This document shows, piece by piece, positions 36,386-49,029 of a stretch of 64,000 bases of DNA. This DNA comes from Budorcas taxicolor. Lineage: Eukaryota > Chordata > Mammalia > Artiodactyla > Bovidae. The translations under genes and the position numbers were made by a program. The notes under the pieces are model-generated. The model saw nothing but the letters and a program-made list of their open reading frames with translations, was not told the origin of the DNA and made no database searches. Location of the stretch: positions 433,153-497,152 of the forward strand of contig NW_026292709.1 in the NCBI RefSeq assembly GCF_023091745.1. The letters are read 5' to 3'. Every line of letters begins with the position of its first letter. Within the stretch, counting starts at the first letter, position 1.

Positions 36386-37790
36386 AGGTGCAAAGGCAAG
36401 GCAGGAGTGGAGCTGAGGCCAGGAAGGCGCCAGGAGCGTCTGCCTGTCTGGCGCAGCCTGCTCCTTCCCGGGCAGGAAGCCTAGCAGCGAGGCAAGTCTG
36501 GGCAAGGCTCGCCCAGGGCAGAGCAGCCTCACGCCAGCAACTCTGCCAGATCGGCCCTCTGAGCAGAGCTGGAGCTCTGCCGTACTGGAGGCTCACTGGG
36601 CTCCGCCCAAGGAGTGATTGCAGACGCACGCAGCTGGGCTGCCTCCTCTTCTCCCGAGGAGGCTCGCTTCCCGCGTGCTGTGCACCAGGCTTCCAGGCGG
36701 GGGCGCCCCGCGCCTCCTACAGGTCTTGGCTCAGGGGCTGCTTCCCTGGAGCTGGGGCTGCCGGCGGGAGCCCAGACACGCAGGGGCAGGCCCCACCACC
36801 TGCACACGTCTCTGCTGGGGAGCAGAGCGCTAGGGACATGACGTCTGTCAGGCACCTTCTGGGCGCCCACGGAGTCAGCCTCCGGGAGTGTGGGGCTGCA
36901 GACCACAGCCAGGGGACCTGGGAGCCTTGTGCTCTCCGTGCGGCGCTGAGTCTGGGCGGCCAAGCAACCGCTGGTGGAGCCCTGCACTTGCCCTCCCCTG
37001 CCCTCTACGAGAGGCCTCACTGCTGGAGGGCTTGGCAGTGTGCAAGCCACCGGCTCCTAAGCCTTCCCCAAGGACGCCCGGGGCCTAGATGCAAAGGCAA
37101 GGCAGGAGTGGAGCTGAGGCCAGGAAGGCGCCAGTGGCCTCTCCCAGCATCGCACAGCCTGCTCCTTCCTGGGCAGCAAGCCTAGCAGCGAGGCAAGCCT
37201 GGGCAAGTCTCGCCCAGGGCAGAGCAGCCTCGCGCAAGGCACTTGACTAGATCCGGCCTCTGAGCAGAGCTGGAGCTCTGCTGTCCTGGAGGCACACTCG
37301 GCTCGGCCCAAGCAGGGATTGCAGCTGCACGCGGCTTGGCTCCCTCGACTCTTCCCAAGGAGGCTCGCTTCCAAGCGGACCGTGCACTTGGCTTCCAGGC
37401 AGGGACGCCCCGCGCCTCCTGCAGGTCTTGGCACAGGGGCTGCTTCCCCTGAGCGGAGGCTGTGGGCGGCAGCCCAGACACGCAGGGGCAGGCCCCAACC
37501 ACCTGCACACGTCTCTGCTGGTGGGGAGAGCACTAGGGAAATGACGTCTGTCAGGCACCTTCTGGGCGCTCACGGAGTCAGCCTCCGGGTGTGTGGGGCT
37601 GCAGACCACAGCCAGGGGCCCTGGGAAGCCTGGTGCTCTCCGTGCTGTGCTGAGTCTGGGCGCCCAAGCGAGCGCTGGAGGAGCCCTGCACTTGCCATTC
37701 CCTTCCCTATGACAGAGCTCTCACGGCTGGAGGGCTTGGCAGCGGGCACCCCACCGGCCCCTAAGCCCTCCGCAAGGACGCCTGGGGACT
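36386..37790 (+). repeat. Unit 26: A (region II type) + B4
   Basis: A 36386-37086 (GGGCAAGG at 36504, GATCGGCCC), B 37087-37790 (B4 with the usual CAGCGAGG). Confidence 0.95.
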
Positions 37791-39195
37791 AGGTGCAAAG
37801 GCAAGGCAGGAGTGGAGCTGAGGCCAGGAAGGCGCCAGGAGCGTCTGCCTGTCTGGCGCAGCCTGCTCCTTCCCGGGCAGGAAGCCTAGCAGCGAGGCAA
37901 GTCTGGGCAAGGCTCGCCCAGGGCAGAGCAGCCTCACGCCAGCAACTCTGCCAGATCGGCCCTCTGAGCAGAGCTGGAGCTCTGCCGTACTGGAGGCTCA
38001 CTGGGCTCCGCCCAAGGAGTGATTGCAGACGCACGCAGCTGGGCTGCCTCCTCTTCTCCCGAGGAGGCTCGCTTCCCGCGTGCTGTGCACCAGGCTTCCA
38101 GGCGGGGGCGCCCCGCGCCTCCTACAGGTCTTGGCTCAGGGGCTGCTTCCCTGGAGCTGGGGCTGCCGGCGGGAGCCCAGACACGCAGGGGCAGGCCCCA
38201 CCACCTGCACACGTCTCTGCTGGGGAGCAGAGCGCTAGGGACATGACGTCTGTCAGGCACCTTCTGGGCGCCCACGGAGTCAGCCTCCGGGAGTGTGGGG
38301 CTGCAGACCACAGCCAGGGGACCTGGGAGCCTTGTGCTCTCCGTGCGGCGCTGAGTCTGGGCGGCCAAGCAACCGCTGGTGGAGCCCTGCACTTGCCCTC
38401 CCCTGCCCTCTACGAGAGGCCTCACTGCTGGAGGGCTTGGCAGTGTGCAAGCCACCGGCTCCTAAGCCTTCCCCAAGGACGCCCGGGGCCTAGATGCAAA
38501 GGCAAGGCAGGAGTGGAGCTGAGGCCAGGAAGGCGCCAGTGGCCTCTCCCAGCATCGCACAGCCTGCTCCTTCCTGGGCAGCAAGCCTAGCAGTGAGGCA
38601 AGCCTGGGCAAGTCTCGCCCAGGGCAGAGCAGCCTCGCGCAAGGCACTTGACTAGATCCGGCCTCTGAGCAGAGCTGGAGCTCTGCTGTCCTGGAGGCAC
38701 ACTCGGCTCGGCCCAAGCAGGGATTGCAGCTGCACGCGGCTTGGCTCCCTCGACTCTTCCCAAGGAGGCTCGCTTCCAAGCGGACCGTGCACTTGGCTTC
38801 CAGGCAGGGACGCCCCGCGCCTCCTGCAGGTCTTGGCACAGGGGCTGCTTCCCCTGAGCGGAGGCTGTGGGCGGCAGCCCAGACACGCAGGGGCAGGCCC
38901 CAACCACCTGCACACGTCTCTGCTGGTGGGGAGAGCACTAGGGAAATGACGTCTGTCAGGCACCTTCTGGGCGCTCACGGAGTCAGCCTCCGGGTGTGTG
39001 GGGCTGCAGACCACAGCCAGGGGCCCTGGGAAGCCTGGTGCTCTCCGTGCTGTGCTGAGTCTGGGCGCCCAAGCGAGCGCTGGAGGAGCCCTGCACTTGC
39101 CATTCCCTTCCCTATGACAGAGCTCTCACGGCTGGAGGGCTTGGCAGCGGGCACCCCACCGGCCCCTAAGCCCTCCGCAAGGACGCCTGGGGACT
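37791..39195 (+). repeat. Unit 27: A (region II type) + B4
   Basis: A 37791-38491 as unit 26. B 38492-39195 is B4 with T at 38594 (CAGTGAGG), shared only with unit 25, two units earlier. Confidence 0.95.
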
Positions 39196-40600
39196 AGGTG
39201 CAAAGGCAAGGCAGGAGTGGAGCTGAGGCCAGGAAGGCGCCAGGAGCGTCTGCCTGTCTGGCGCAGCCTGCTCCTTCCCGGGCAGGAAGCCTAGCAGCGA
39301 GGCAAGTCTGGGCAAGGCTCGCCCAGGGCAGAGCAGCCTCACGCCAGCAACTCTGCCAGATCGGCCCTCTGAGCAGAGCTGGAGCTCTGCCGTACTGGAG
39401 GCTCACTGGGCTCCGCCCAAGGAGTGATTGCAGACGCACGCAGCTGGGCTGCCTCCTCTTCTCCCGAGGAGGCTCGCTTCCCGCGTGCTGTGCACCAGGC
39501 TTCCAGGCGGGGGCGCCCCGCGCCTCCTACAGGTCTTGGCTCAGGGGCTGCTTCCCTGGAGCTGGGGCTGCCGGCGGGAGCCCAGACACGCAGGGGCAGG
39601 CCCCACCACCTGCACACGTCTCTGCTGGGGAGCAGAGCGCTAGGGACATGACGTCTGTCAGGCACCTTCTGGGCGCCCACGGAGTCAGCCTCCGGGAGTG
39701 TGGGGCTGCAGACCACAGCCAGGGGACCTGGGAGCCTTGTGCTCTCCGTGCGGCGCTGAGTCTGGGCGGCCAAGCAACCGCTGGTGGAGCCCTGCACTTG
39801 CCCTCCCCTGCCCTCTACGAGAGGCCTCACTGCTGGAGGGCTTGGCAGTGTGCAAGCCACCGGCTCCTAAGCCTTCCCCAAGGACGCCCGGGGCCTAGAT
39901 GCAAAGGCAAGGCAGGAGTGGAGCTGAGGCCAGGAAGGCGCCAGTGGCCTCTCCCAGCATCGCACAGCCTGCTCCTTCCTGGGCAGCAAGCCTAGCAGCG
40001 AGGCAAGCCTGGGCAAGTCTCGCCCAGGGCAGAGCAGCCTCGCGCAAGGCACTTGACTAGATCCGGCCTCTGAGCAGAGCTGGAGCTCTGCTGTCCTGGA
40101 GGCACACTCGGCTCGGCCCAAGCAGGGATTGCAGCTGCACGCGGCTTGGCTCCCTCGACTCTTCCCAAGGAGGCTCGCTTCCAAGCGGACCGTGCACTTG
40201 GCTTCCAGGCAGGGACGCCCCGCGCCTCCTGCAGGTCTTGGCACAGGGGCTGCTTCCCCTGAGCGGAGGCTGTGGGCGGCAGCCCAGACACGCAGGGGCA
40301 GGCCCCAACCACCTGCACACGTCTCTGCTGGTGGGGAGAGCACTAGGGAAATGACGTCTGTCAGGCACCTTCTGGGCGCTCACGGAGTCAGCCTCCGGGT
40401 GTGTGGGGCTGCAGACCACAGCCAGGGGCCCTGGGAAGCCTGGTGCTCTCCGTGCTGTGCTGAGTCTGGGCGGCCAAGCGAGCGCTGGAGGAGCCCTGCA
40501 CTTGCCATTCCCTTCCCTATGACAGAGCTCTCACGGCTGGAGGGCTTGGCAGCGGGCACCCCACCGGCCCCTAAGCCCTCCGCAAGGACGCCTGGGGACT
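39196..40600 (+). repeat. Unit 28: A (region II type) + B4
   Basis: A 39196-39896 as unit 26. B 39897-40600 is B4 with a private G at 40473 (GGGCGGCCAAGC), the state normally found in A. Confidence 0.95.
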
Positions 40601-42004
40601 AGGTGCAAAGGCAAGGCAGGAGTGGAGCTGAGGCCAGGAAGGCGCCAGGAGCGTCTGCCTGTCTGGCGCAGCCTGCTCCTTCCCGGGCAGGAAGCCTAGC
40701 AGCGAGGCAAGTCTGGGCGAGGCTCGCCCAGAGCAGAGCAGCCTCACGCCAGCAACTCTGCCAGATCGGCCTCTGAGCAGAGCTGGAGCTCTGCCGTACT
40801 GGAGGCTCACTGGGCTCCGCCCAAGGAGTGATTGCAGACGCACGCAGCTGGGCTGCCTCCTCTTCTCCCGAGGAGGCTCGCTTCCCGCGTGCTGTGCACC
40901 AGGCTTCCAGGCGGGGGCGCCCCGCGCCTCCTACAGGTCTTGGCTCAGGGGCTGCTTCCCTGGAGCTGGGGCTGCCGGCGGGAGCCCAGACACGCAGGGG
41001 CAGGCCCCACCACCTGCACACGTCTCTGCTGGGGAGCAGAGCGCTAGGGACATGACGTCTGTCAGGCACCTTCTGGGCGCCCACGGAGTCAGCCTCCGGG
41101 AGTGTGGGGCTGCAGACCACAGCCAGGGGACCTGGGAGCCTTGTGCTCTCCGTGCGGCGCTGAGTCTGGGCGGCCAAGCAACCGCTGGTGGAGCCCTGCA
41201 CTTGCCCTCCCCTCCCCTCTACGAGAGGCCTCACTGCTGGAGGGCTTGGCAGTGTGCAAGCCACCGGCTCCTAAGCCTTCCCCAAGGACGCCCGGGGCCT
41301 AGATGCAAAGGCAAGGCAGGAGTGGAGCTGAGGCCAGGAAGGCGCCAGTGGCCTCTCCCAGCATCGCACAGCCTGCTCCTTCCTGGGCAGCAAGCCTAGC
41401 AGCGAGGGAAGCCTGGGCAAGTCTCGCCCAGGGCAGAGCAGCCTCGCGCAAGGCACTTGACTAGATCCGGCCTCTGAGCAGAGCTGGAGCTCTGCTGTCC
41501 TGGAGGCACACTCGGCTCGGCCCAAGCAGGGATTGCAGCTGCACGCGGCTTGGCTCCCTCGACTCTTCCCAAGGAGGCTCGCTTCCAAGCGGACCGTGCA
41601 CTTGGCTTCCAGGCAGGGACGCCCCGCGCCTCCTGCAGGTCTTGGCACAGGGGCTGCTTCCCTTGAGCGGAGGCTGTGGGCGGCAGCCCAGACACGCAGG
41701 GGCAGGCCCCAACCACCTGCACACGTCTCTGCTGGTGGGGAGAGCACTAGGGAAATGACGTCTGTCAGGCACCTTCTGGGCGCTCACGGAGTCAGCCTCC
41801 GGGTGTGTGGGGCTGCAGACCACAGCCAGGGGCCCTGGGAAGCCTGGTGCTCTCCGTGCTGTGCTGAGTCTGGGCGCCCAAGCGAGCGCTGGAGGAGCCC
41901 TGCACTTGCCATTCCCTTCCCTATGACAGAGCTCTCACGGCTGGAGGGCTTGGCAGCGGGCACCCCACCGGCCCCTAAGCCCTCCGCAAGGACGCCTGGG
42001 GACT
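40601..42004 (+). repeat. Unit 29: A with 1-bp deletion + B4, many private changes
   Basis: A 40601-41300 is 700 bp: GATCGGCC near 40766-40773 lacks one G or C. Private changes: A at 40732, C at 41214 (CCTCCCCTCT), G at 41408 (GAGGGAAG) and T at 41664 (CCCTTGAGC). B 41301-42004 is B4. It carries the most private changes I noticed in any unit. Confidence 0.95.
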
Positions 42005-43409
42005 AGGTGCAAAGGCAAGGCAGGAGTGGAGCTGAGGCCAGGAAGGCGCCAGGAGCGTCTGCCTGTCTCGCGCAGCCTGCTCCTTCCCGGGCAGGAAGCC
42101 TAGCAGCGAGGCAAGTCTGGGCGAGGCTCGCCCAGGGCAGAGCAGCCTCACGCCAGCAACTCTGCCAGATCGGGCCTCTGAGCAGAGCTGGAGCTCTGCC
42201 GTACTGGAGGCTCACTGGGCTCCGCCCAAGGAGTGATTGCAGACGCACGCAGCTGGGCTGCCTCCTCTTCTCCCGAGGAGGCTCGCTTCCCGCGTGCTGT
42301 GCACCAGGCTTCCAGGCGGGGGCGCCCCGCGCCTCCTACAGGTCTTGGCTCAGGGGCTGCTTCCCTGGAGCTGGGGCTGCCGGCGGGAGCCCAGACACGC
42401 AGGGGCAGGCCCCACCACCTGCACACGTCTCTGCTGGGGAGCAGAGCGCTAGGGACATGACGTCTGTCAGGCACCTTCTGGGCGCCCACGGAGTCAGCCT
42501 CCGGGAGTGTGGGGCTGCAGACCACAGCCAGGGGACCTGGGAGCCTTGTGCTCTCCGTGCGGCGCTGAGTCTGGGCGGCCAAGCAACCGCTGGTGGAGCC
42601 CTGCACTTGCCCTCCCCTGCCCTCTACGAGAGGCCTCACTGCTGGAGGGCTTGGCAGTGTGCAAGCCACCGGCTCCTAAGCCTTCCCCAAGGACGCCCGG
42701 GGCCTAGATGCAAAGGCAAGGCAGGAGTGGAGATGAGGCCAGGAAGGCGCCAGTGGCCTCTCCCAGCATCGCACAGCCTGCTCCTTCCCGGGCAGCAAGC
42801 CTAGCAGCGAGGCAAGCCTGGGCAAGTCTCGCCCAGGGCAGAGCAGCCTCGCGCAAGGCACTTGACTGGATCCGGCCTCTGAGCAGAGCTGGAGCTCTGC
42901 CGTCCTGGAGGCACACTCGGCTCGGCCCAAGCAGGGATTGCAGCTGCACGCGGCTTGGCTCCCTCGACTCTTCCCAAGGAGGCTCGCTTCCAAGCGGACC
43001 GTGCACTTGGCTTCCAGGCAGGGACGCCCCGCGCCTCCTGCAGGTCTTGGCACAGGGGCTGCTTCCCCTGAGCGGAGGCTGTGGGCGGCAGCCCAGACAC
43101 GCAGGGGCAGGCCCCAACCACCTGCACACGTCTCTGCTGGTTGGGAGAGCACTAGGGAAATGACGTCTGTCAGACACCTTCTGGGCGCTCACGGAGTCAG
43201 CCTCCGGGTGTGTGGGGCTGCAGACCACAGCCAGGGGCCCTGGGAAGCCTGGTGCTCTCCGTGCTGTGCTGAGTCTGGGCGCCCAAGCGAGCGCTGGAGG
43301 AGCCCTGCACTTGCCATTCCCTTCCCTATGACAGAGCTCTCACGGCTGGAGGGCTTGGCAGCGGGCACCCCACCGGCCCCTAAGCCCTCCGCAAGGACGC
43401 CTGGGGACT
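42005..43409 (+). repeat. Unit 30: A + B3 with B1-like tail
   Basis: A 42005-42705 carries GTCTCGCGCAG, as in unit 17. B 42706-43409 has the B3 core with private A at 42733 (GGAGATGAGG) and G at 42868, which creates GGATCC at 42868-42873. Its tail has GTTGGG and CAGACACC, the B1 combination. Confidence 0.95.
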
Positions 43410-44814
43410 AGGTGCAAAGGCAAGGCAGGAGTGGAGCTGAGGCCAGGAAGGCGCCAGGAGCGTCTGCCTGTCTGGCGCAGCCTGCTCCTTCCCGGGCAGG
43501 AAGCCTAGCAGCGAGGCAAGTCTGGGCGAGGCTCGCCCAGGGCAGAGCAGCCTCACGCCAGCAACTCTGCCAGATCGGGCCTCTGAGCAGAGCTGGAGCT
43601 CTGCCGTACTGGAGGCTCACTGGGCTCCGCCCAAGGAGTGATTGCAGACGCACGCAGCTGGGCTGCCTCCTCTTCTCCCGAGGAGGCTCGCTTCCCGCGT
43701 GCTGTGCACCAGGCTTCCAGGCGGGGGCGCCCCGCGCCTCCTACAGGTCTTGGCTCAGGGGCTGCTTCCCTGGAGCTGGGGCTGCCGGCGGGAGCCCAGA
43801 CACGCAGGGGCAGGCCCCACCACCTGCACACGTCTCTGCTGGGGAGCAGAGCGCTAGGGACATGACGTCTGTCAGGCACCTTCTGGGCGCCCACGGAGTC
43901 AGCCTCCGGGAGTGTAGGGCTGCAGACCACAGCCAGGGGACCTGGGAGCCTTGTGCTCTCCGTGCGGCGCTGAGTCTGGGCGGCCAAGCAACCGCTGGTG
44001 GAGCCCTGCACTTGCCCTCCCCTGCCCTCTACGAGAGGCCTCACTGCTGGAGGGCTTGGCAGTGTGCAAGCCACCGGCTCCTAAGCCTTCCCCAAGGAGG
44101 CCCGGGGCCTAGATGCAAAGGCAAGGCAGGAGTGGAGCTGAGGCCAGGAAGGCGCCAGTGGCCTCTCCCAGCATCGCACAGCCTGCTCCTTCCCGGGCAG
44201 CAAGCCTAGCAGCGAGGCAAGCCTGGGCAAGTCTCGCCCAGGGCAGAGCAGCCTCGCGCAAGGCACTTGACTAGATCCGGCCTCTGAGCAGAGCTGGAGC
44301 TCTGCCGTCCTGGAGGCACACTCGGCTCGGCCCAAGCAGGGATTGCAGCTGCACGAGCCTTGGCTCCCTTGACTCTTCCCAAGGAGGCTCGCTTCCAAGC
44401 GGACCGTGCACTTGGCTTCCAGGCAGGGACGCCCCGCGCCTCCTGCAGGTCTTGGCACAGGGGCTGCTTCCCCTGAGCGGAGGCTGTGGGCGGCCGCCCA
44501 GACACGCAGGGGCAGGCCCCAACCACCTGCACACGTCTCTGCTGGTTGGGAGAGCACTAGGGAAATGACGTCTGTCAGGCACCTTCTGGGCGCTCACGGA
44601 GTCAGCCTCCGGGTGTGTGGGGCTGCAGACCACAGCCAGGGGCCCTGGGAAGCCTGGTGCTCTCCGTGCTGTGCTGAGTCTGGGCGCCCAAGCGAGCGCT
44701 GGAGGAGCCCTGCACTTGCCATTCCCTTCCCTATGACAGAGCTCTCACGGCTGGAGGGCTTGGCAGCGGGCACCCCACCGGCCCCTAAGCCCTCCGCAAG
44801 GACGCCTGGGGACT
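43410..44814 (+). repeat. Unit 31: A + B3x (X type)
   Basis: A 43410-44110 has A at 43916 (GTGTAGGGC) and G at 44099 (AAGGAGGCC). B 44111-44814 is the first B3x: CACGAGCCTTGG, CCCTTGACTC, GGCGGCCGCCC, GTTGGG, CAGGCACC. Region III starts here. Confidence 0.95.
44487..44500. other. 14-bp perfect palindrome with NotI site (unit 31)
   Basis: TGGGCGGCCGCCCA, created by an A-to-C change from GGCGGCAGCCC in other B monomers. NotI recognition sequence at 44490-44497. First of eight copies. Confidence 0.92.
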
Positions 44815-46219
44815 AGGTGCAAAGGCAAGGCAGGAGTAGAGCTGAGGCCAGGAAGGCGCCAGGAGCGTCTGCCTGTCTGGCACAGCCTGCTCCTTCCCGG
44901 GCAGGAAGCCTAGCAGCGAGGCAAGTCTGGGCGAGGCTCGCCCAGGGCAGAGCAGCCTCACGCCAGCAACTCTGCCAGATCGGGCCTCTGAGCAGAGCTG
45001 GAGCTCTGCCGTACTGGAGGCTCACTGGGCTCCGCCCAAGGAGTGATTGCAGACGCACGCAGCTGGGCTGCCTCCTCTTCTCCCGAGGAGGCTCGCTTCC
45101 CGCGTGCTGTGCACCAGGCTTCCAGGCGGGGGCGCCCCGCGCCTCCTACAGGTCTTGGCTCAGGGGCTGCTTCCCTGGAGCTGGGGCTGCCGGCGGGAGC
45201 CCAGACACGCAGGGGCAGGCCCCACCACCTGCACACGTCTCTGCTGGGGAGCAGAGCGCTAGGGACATGACGTCTGTCAGGCACCTTCTGGGCGCCCACG
45301 GAGTCAGCCTCCGGGAGTGTGGGGCTGCAGACCACAGCCAGGGGACCTGGGAGCCTTGTGCTCTCCGTGCGGCGCTGAGTCTGGGCGGCCAAGCAACCGC
45401 TGGTGGAGCCCTGCACTTGCCCTCCCCTGCCCTCTACGAGAGGCCTCACTGCTGGAGGGCTTGGCAGTGTGCAAGCCACCGGCTCCTAAGCCTTCCCCAA
45501 GGACGCCCGGGGCCTAGATGCAAAGGCAAGGCAGGAGTGGAGCTGAGGCCAGGAAGGCGCCAGTGGCCTCTCCCAGCATCGCACAGCCTGCTCCTTCCTG
45601 GGCAGCAAGCCTAGCAGCGAGGCAAGCCTGGGCAAGTCTCGCCCAGGGCAGAGCAGCCCCGCGCAAGGCACTTGACTAGATCCGGCCTCTGAGCAGAGCT
45701 GGAGCTCTGCTGTCCTGGAGGCACACTCGGCTCGGCCCAAGCAGGGATTGCAGCTGCACGCGGCTTGGCTCCCTCGACTCTTCCCAAGGAGGCTCGCTTC
45801 CAAGCGGACCGTGCACTTGGCTTCCAGGCAGGGACGCCCCGCGCCTCCTGCAGGTCTTGGCACAGGGGCTGCTTCCCCTGAGCGGAGGCTGTGGGCGGCA
45901 GCCCAGACACGCAGGGGCAGGCCCCAACCACCTGCACACGTCTCTGCTGGTGGGGAGAGCACTAGGGAAATGACGTCTGTCAGGCACCTTCTGGGCGCTC
46001 ACGGAGTCAGCCTCCGGGTGTGTGGGGCTGCAGACCACAGCCAGGGGCCCTGGGAAGCCTGGTGCTCTCCGTGCTGTGCTGAGTCTGGGCGCCCAAGCGA
46101 GCGCTGGAGGAGCCCTGCACTTGCCATTCCCTTCCCTATGACAGAGCTCTCACGGCTGGAGGGCTTGGCAGCGGGCACCCCACCGGCCCCTAAGCCCTCC
46201 GCAAGGACGCCTGGGGACT
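44815..46219 (+). repeat. Unit 32: A + B4y (Y type)
   Basis: A 44815-45515 has A at 44838 (GAGTAGAGC) and A at 44882 (CTGGCACAG). B 45516-46219 is B4y: B4 core with CAGCCCCGCGC near 45655. Confidence 0.95.
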
Positions 46220-47624
46220 AGGTGCAAAGGCAAGGCAGGAGTGGAGCTGAGGCCAGGAAGGCGCCAGGAGCGTCTGCCTGTCTGGCGCAGCCTGCTCCTT
46301 CCCGGGCAGGAAGCCTAGCAGCGAGGCAAGTCTGGGCGAGGCTCGCCCAGGGCAGAGCAGCCTCACGCCAGCAACTCTGCCAGATCGGGCCTCTGAGCAG
46401 AGCTGGAGCTCTGCCGTACTGGAGGCTCACTGGGCTCCGCCCAAGGAGTGATTGCAGACGCACGCAGCTGGGCTGCCTCCTCTTCTCCCGAGGAGGCTCG
46501 CTTCCCGCGTGCTGTGCACCAGGCTTCCAGGCGGGGGCGCCCCGCGCCTCCTACAGGTCTTGGCTCAGGGGCTGCTTCCCTGGAGCTGGGGCTGCCGGCG
46601 GGAGCCCAGACACGCAGGGGCAGGCCCCACCACCTGCACACGTCTCTGCTGGGGAGCAGAGCGCTAGGGACATGACGTCTGTCAGGCACCTTCTGGGCGC
46701 CCACGGAGTCAGCCTCCGGGAGTGTGGGGCTGCAGACCACAGCCAGGGGACCTGGGAGCCTTGTGCTCTCCGTGCGGCGCTGAGTCTGGGCGGCCAAGCA
46801 ACCGCTGGTGGAGCCCTGCACTTGCCCTCCCCTGCCCTCTACGAGAGGCCTCACTGCTGGAGGGCTTGGCAGTGTGCAAGCCACCGGCTCCTAAGCCTTC
46901 CCCAAGGACGCCCGGGGCCTAGATGCAAAGGCAAGGCAGGAGTGGAGCTGAGGCCAGGAAGGCGCCAGTGGCCTCTCCCAGCATCGCACAGCCTGCTCCT
47001 TCCCGGGCAGCAAGCCTAGCAGCGAGGCAAGCCTGGGCAAGTCTCGCCCAGGGCAGAGCAGCCTCGCGCAAGGCACTTGACTAGATCCGGCCTCTGAGCA
47101 GAGCTGGAGCTCTGCCGTCCTGGAGGCACACTCGGCTCGGCCCAAGCAGGGATTGCAGCTGCACGAGCCTTGGCTCCCTTGACTCTTCCCAAGGAGGCTC
47201 GCTTCCAAGCGGACCGTGCACTTGGCTTCCAGGCAGGGACGCCCCGCGCCTCCTGCAGGTCTTGGCACAGGGGCTGCTTCCCCTGAGCGGAGGCTGTGGG
47301 CGGCCGCCCAGACACGCAGGGGCAGGCCCCAACCACCTGCACACGTCTCTGCTGGTTGGGAGAGCACTAGGGAAATGACGTCTGTCAGGCACCTTCTGGG
47401 CGCTCACGGAGTCAGCCTCCGGGTGTGTGGGGCTGCAGACCACAGCCAGGGGCCCTGGGAAGCCTGGTGCTCTCCGTGCTGTGCTGAGTCTGGGCGCCCA
47501 AGCGAGCGCTGGAGGAGCCCTGCACTTGCCATTCCCTTCCCTATGACAGAGCTCTCACGGCTGGAGGGCTTGGCAGCGGGCACCCCACCGGCCCCTAAGC
47601 CCTCCGCAAGGACGCCTGGGGACT
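46220..47624 (+). repeat. Unit 33: A + B3x
   Basis: A 46220-46920 without the GTGTAGGGC and AAGGAGGCC changes of unit 31. B 46921-47624 is B3x with CCCTTGACTC and GTTGGG. Confidence 0.95.
47297..47310. other. 14-bp NotI palindrome (unit 33)
   Basis: Same palindrome, 2,810 bp after the unit 31 copy. Confidence 0.92.
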
Positions 47625-49029
47625 AGGTGCAAAGGCAAGGCAGGAGTAGAGCTGAGGCCAGGAAGGCGCCAGGAGCGTCTGCCTGTCTGGCACAGCCTGC
47701 TCCTTCCCGGGCAGGAAGCCTAGCAGCGAGGCAAGTCTGGGCGAGGCTCGCCCAGGGCAGAGCAGCCTCACGCCAGCAACTCTGCCAGATCGGGCCTCTG
47801 AGCAGAGCTGGAGCTCTGCCGTACTGGAGGCTCACTGGGCTCCGCCCAAGGAGTGATTGCAGACGCACGCAGCTGGGCTGCCTCCTCTTCTCCCGAGGAG
47901 GCTCGCTTCCCGCGTGCTGTGCACCAGGCTTCCAGGCGGGGGCGCCCCGCGCCTCCTACAGGTCTTGGCTCAGGGGCTGCTTCCCTGGAGCTGGGGCTGC
48001 CGGCGGGAGCCCAGACACGCAGGGGCAGGCCCCACCACCTGCACACGTCTCTGCTGGGGAGCAGAGCGCTAGGGACATGACGTCTGTCAGGCACCTTCTG
48101 GGCGCCCACGGAGTCAGCCTCCGGGAGTGTGGGGCTGCAGACCACAGCCAGGGGACCTGGGAGCCTTGTGCTCTCCGTGCGGCGCTGAGTCTGGGCGGCC
48201 AAGCAACCGCTGGTGGAGCCCTGCACTTGCCCTCCCCTGCCCTCTACGAGAGGCCTCACTGCTGGAGGGCTTGGCAGTGTGCAAGCCACCGGCTCCTAAG
48301 CCTTCCCCAAGGACGCCCGGGGCCTAGATGCAAAGGCAAGGCAGGAGTGGAGCTGAGGCCAGGAAGGCGCCAGTGGCCTCTCCCAGCATCGCACAGCCTG
48401 CTCCTTCCTGGGCAGCAAGCCTAGCAGCGAGGCAAGCCTGGGCAAGTCTCGCCCAGGGCAGAGCAGCCCCGCGCAAGGCACTTGACTAGATCCGGCCTCT
48501 GAGCAGAGCTGGAGCTCTGCTGTCCTGGAGGCACACTCGGCTCGGCCCAAGCAGGGATTGCAGCTGCACGCGGCTTGGCTCCCTCGACTCTTCCCAAGGA
48601 GGCTCGCTTCCAAGCGGACCGTGCACTTGGCTTCCAGGCAGGGACGCCCCGCGCCTCCTGCAGGTCTTGGCACAGGGGCTGCTTCCCCTGAGCGGAGGCT
48701 GTGGGCGGCAGCCCAGACACGCAGGGGCAGGCCCCAACCACCTGCACACGTCTCTGCTGGTGGGGAGAGCACTAGGGAAATGACGTCTGTCAGGCACCTT
48801 CTGGGCGCTCACGGAGTCAGCCTCCGGGTGTGTGGGGCTGCAGACCACAGCCAGGGGCCCTGGGAAGCCTGGTGCTCTCCGTGCTGTGCTGAGTCTGGGC
48901 GCCCAAGCGAGCGCTGGAGGAGCCCTGCACTTGCCATTCCCTTCCCTATGACAGAGCTCTCACGGCTGGAGGGCTTGGCAGCGGGCACCCCACCGGCCCC
49001 TAAGCCCTCCGCAAGGACGCCTGGGGACT
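47625..49029 (+). repeat. Unit 34: A + B4y
   Basis: A 47625-48325 carries GAGTAGAGC and CTGGCACAG. B 48326-49029 is B4y; indistinguishable from unit 32 at all diagnostic positions. Confidence 0.95.

Larger units (their letters stand above)
34981..40600 (+). repeat. Local amplification of region II dimers (units 25-28)
   Basis: Four consecutive dimers share GGGCAAGG and GATCGGCCC in A and the B4 haplotype in B, a combination absent elsewhere. CAGTGAGG occurs in units 25 and 27 but not 26 and 28, so the last copying step involved a two-dimer, 2,810-bp segment. Confidence 0.85.

Noticed and set aside
42868..42873. BamHI site GGATCC unique to unit 30
   Set aside because: A single private substitution; useful as a marker only, with no sign of a biological role.
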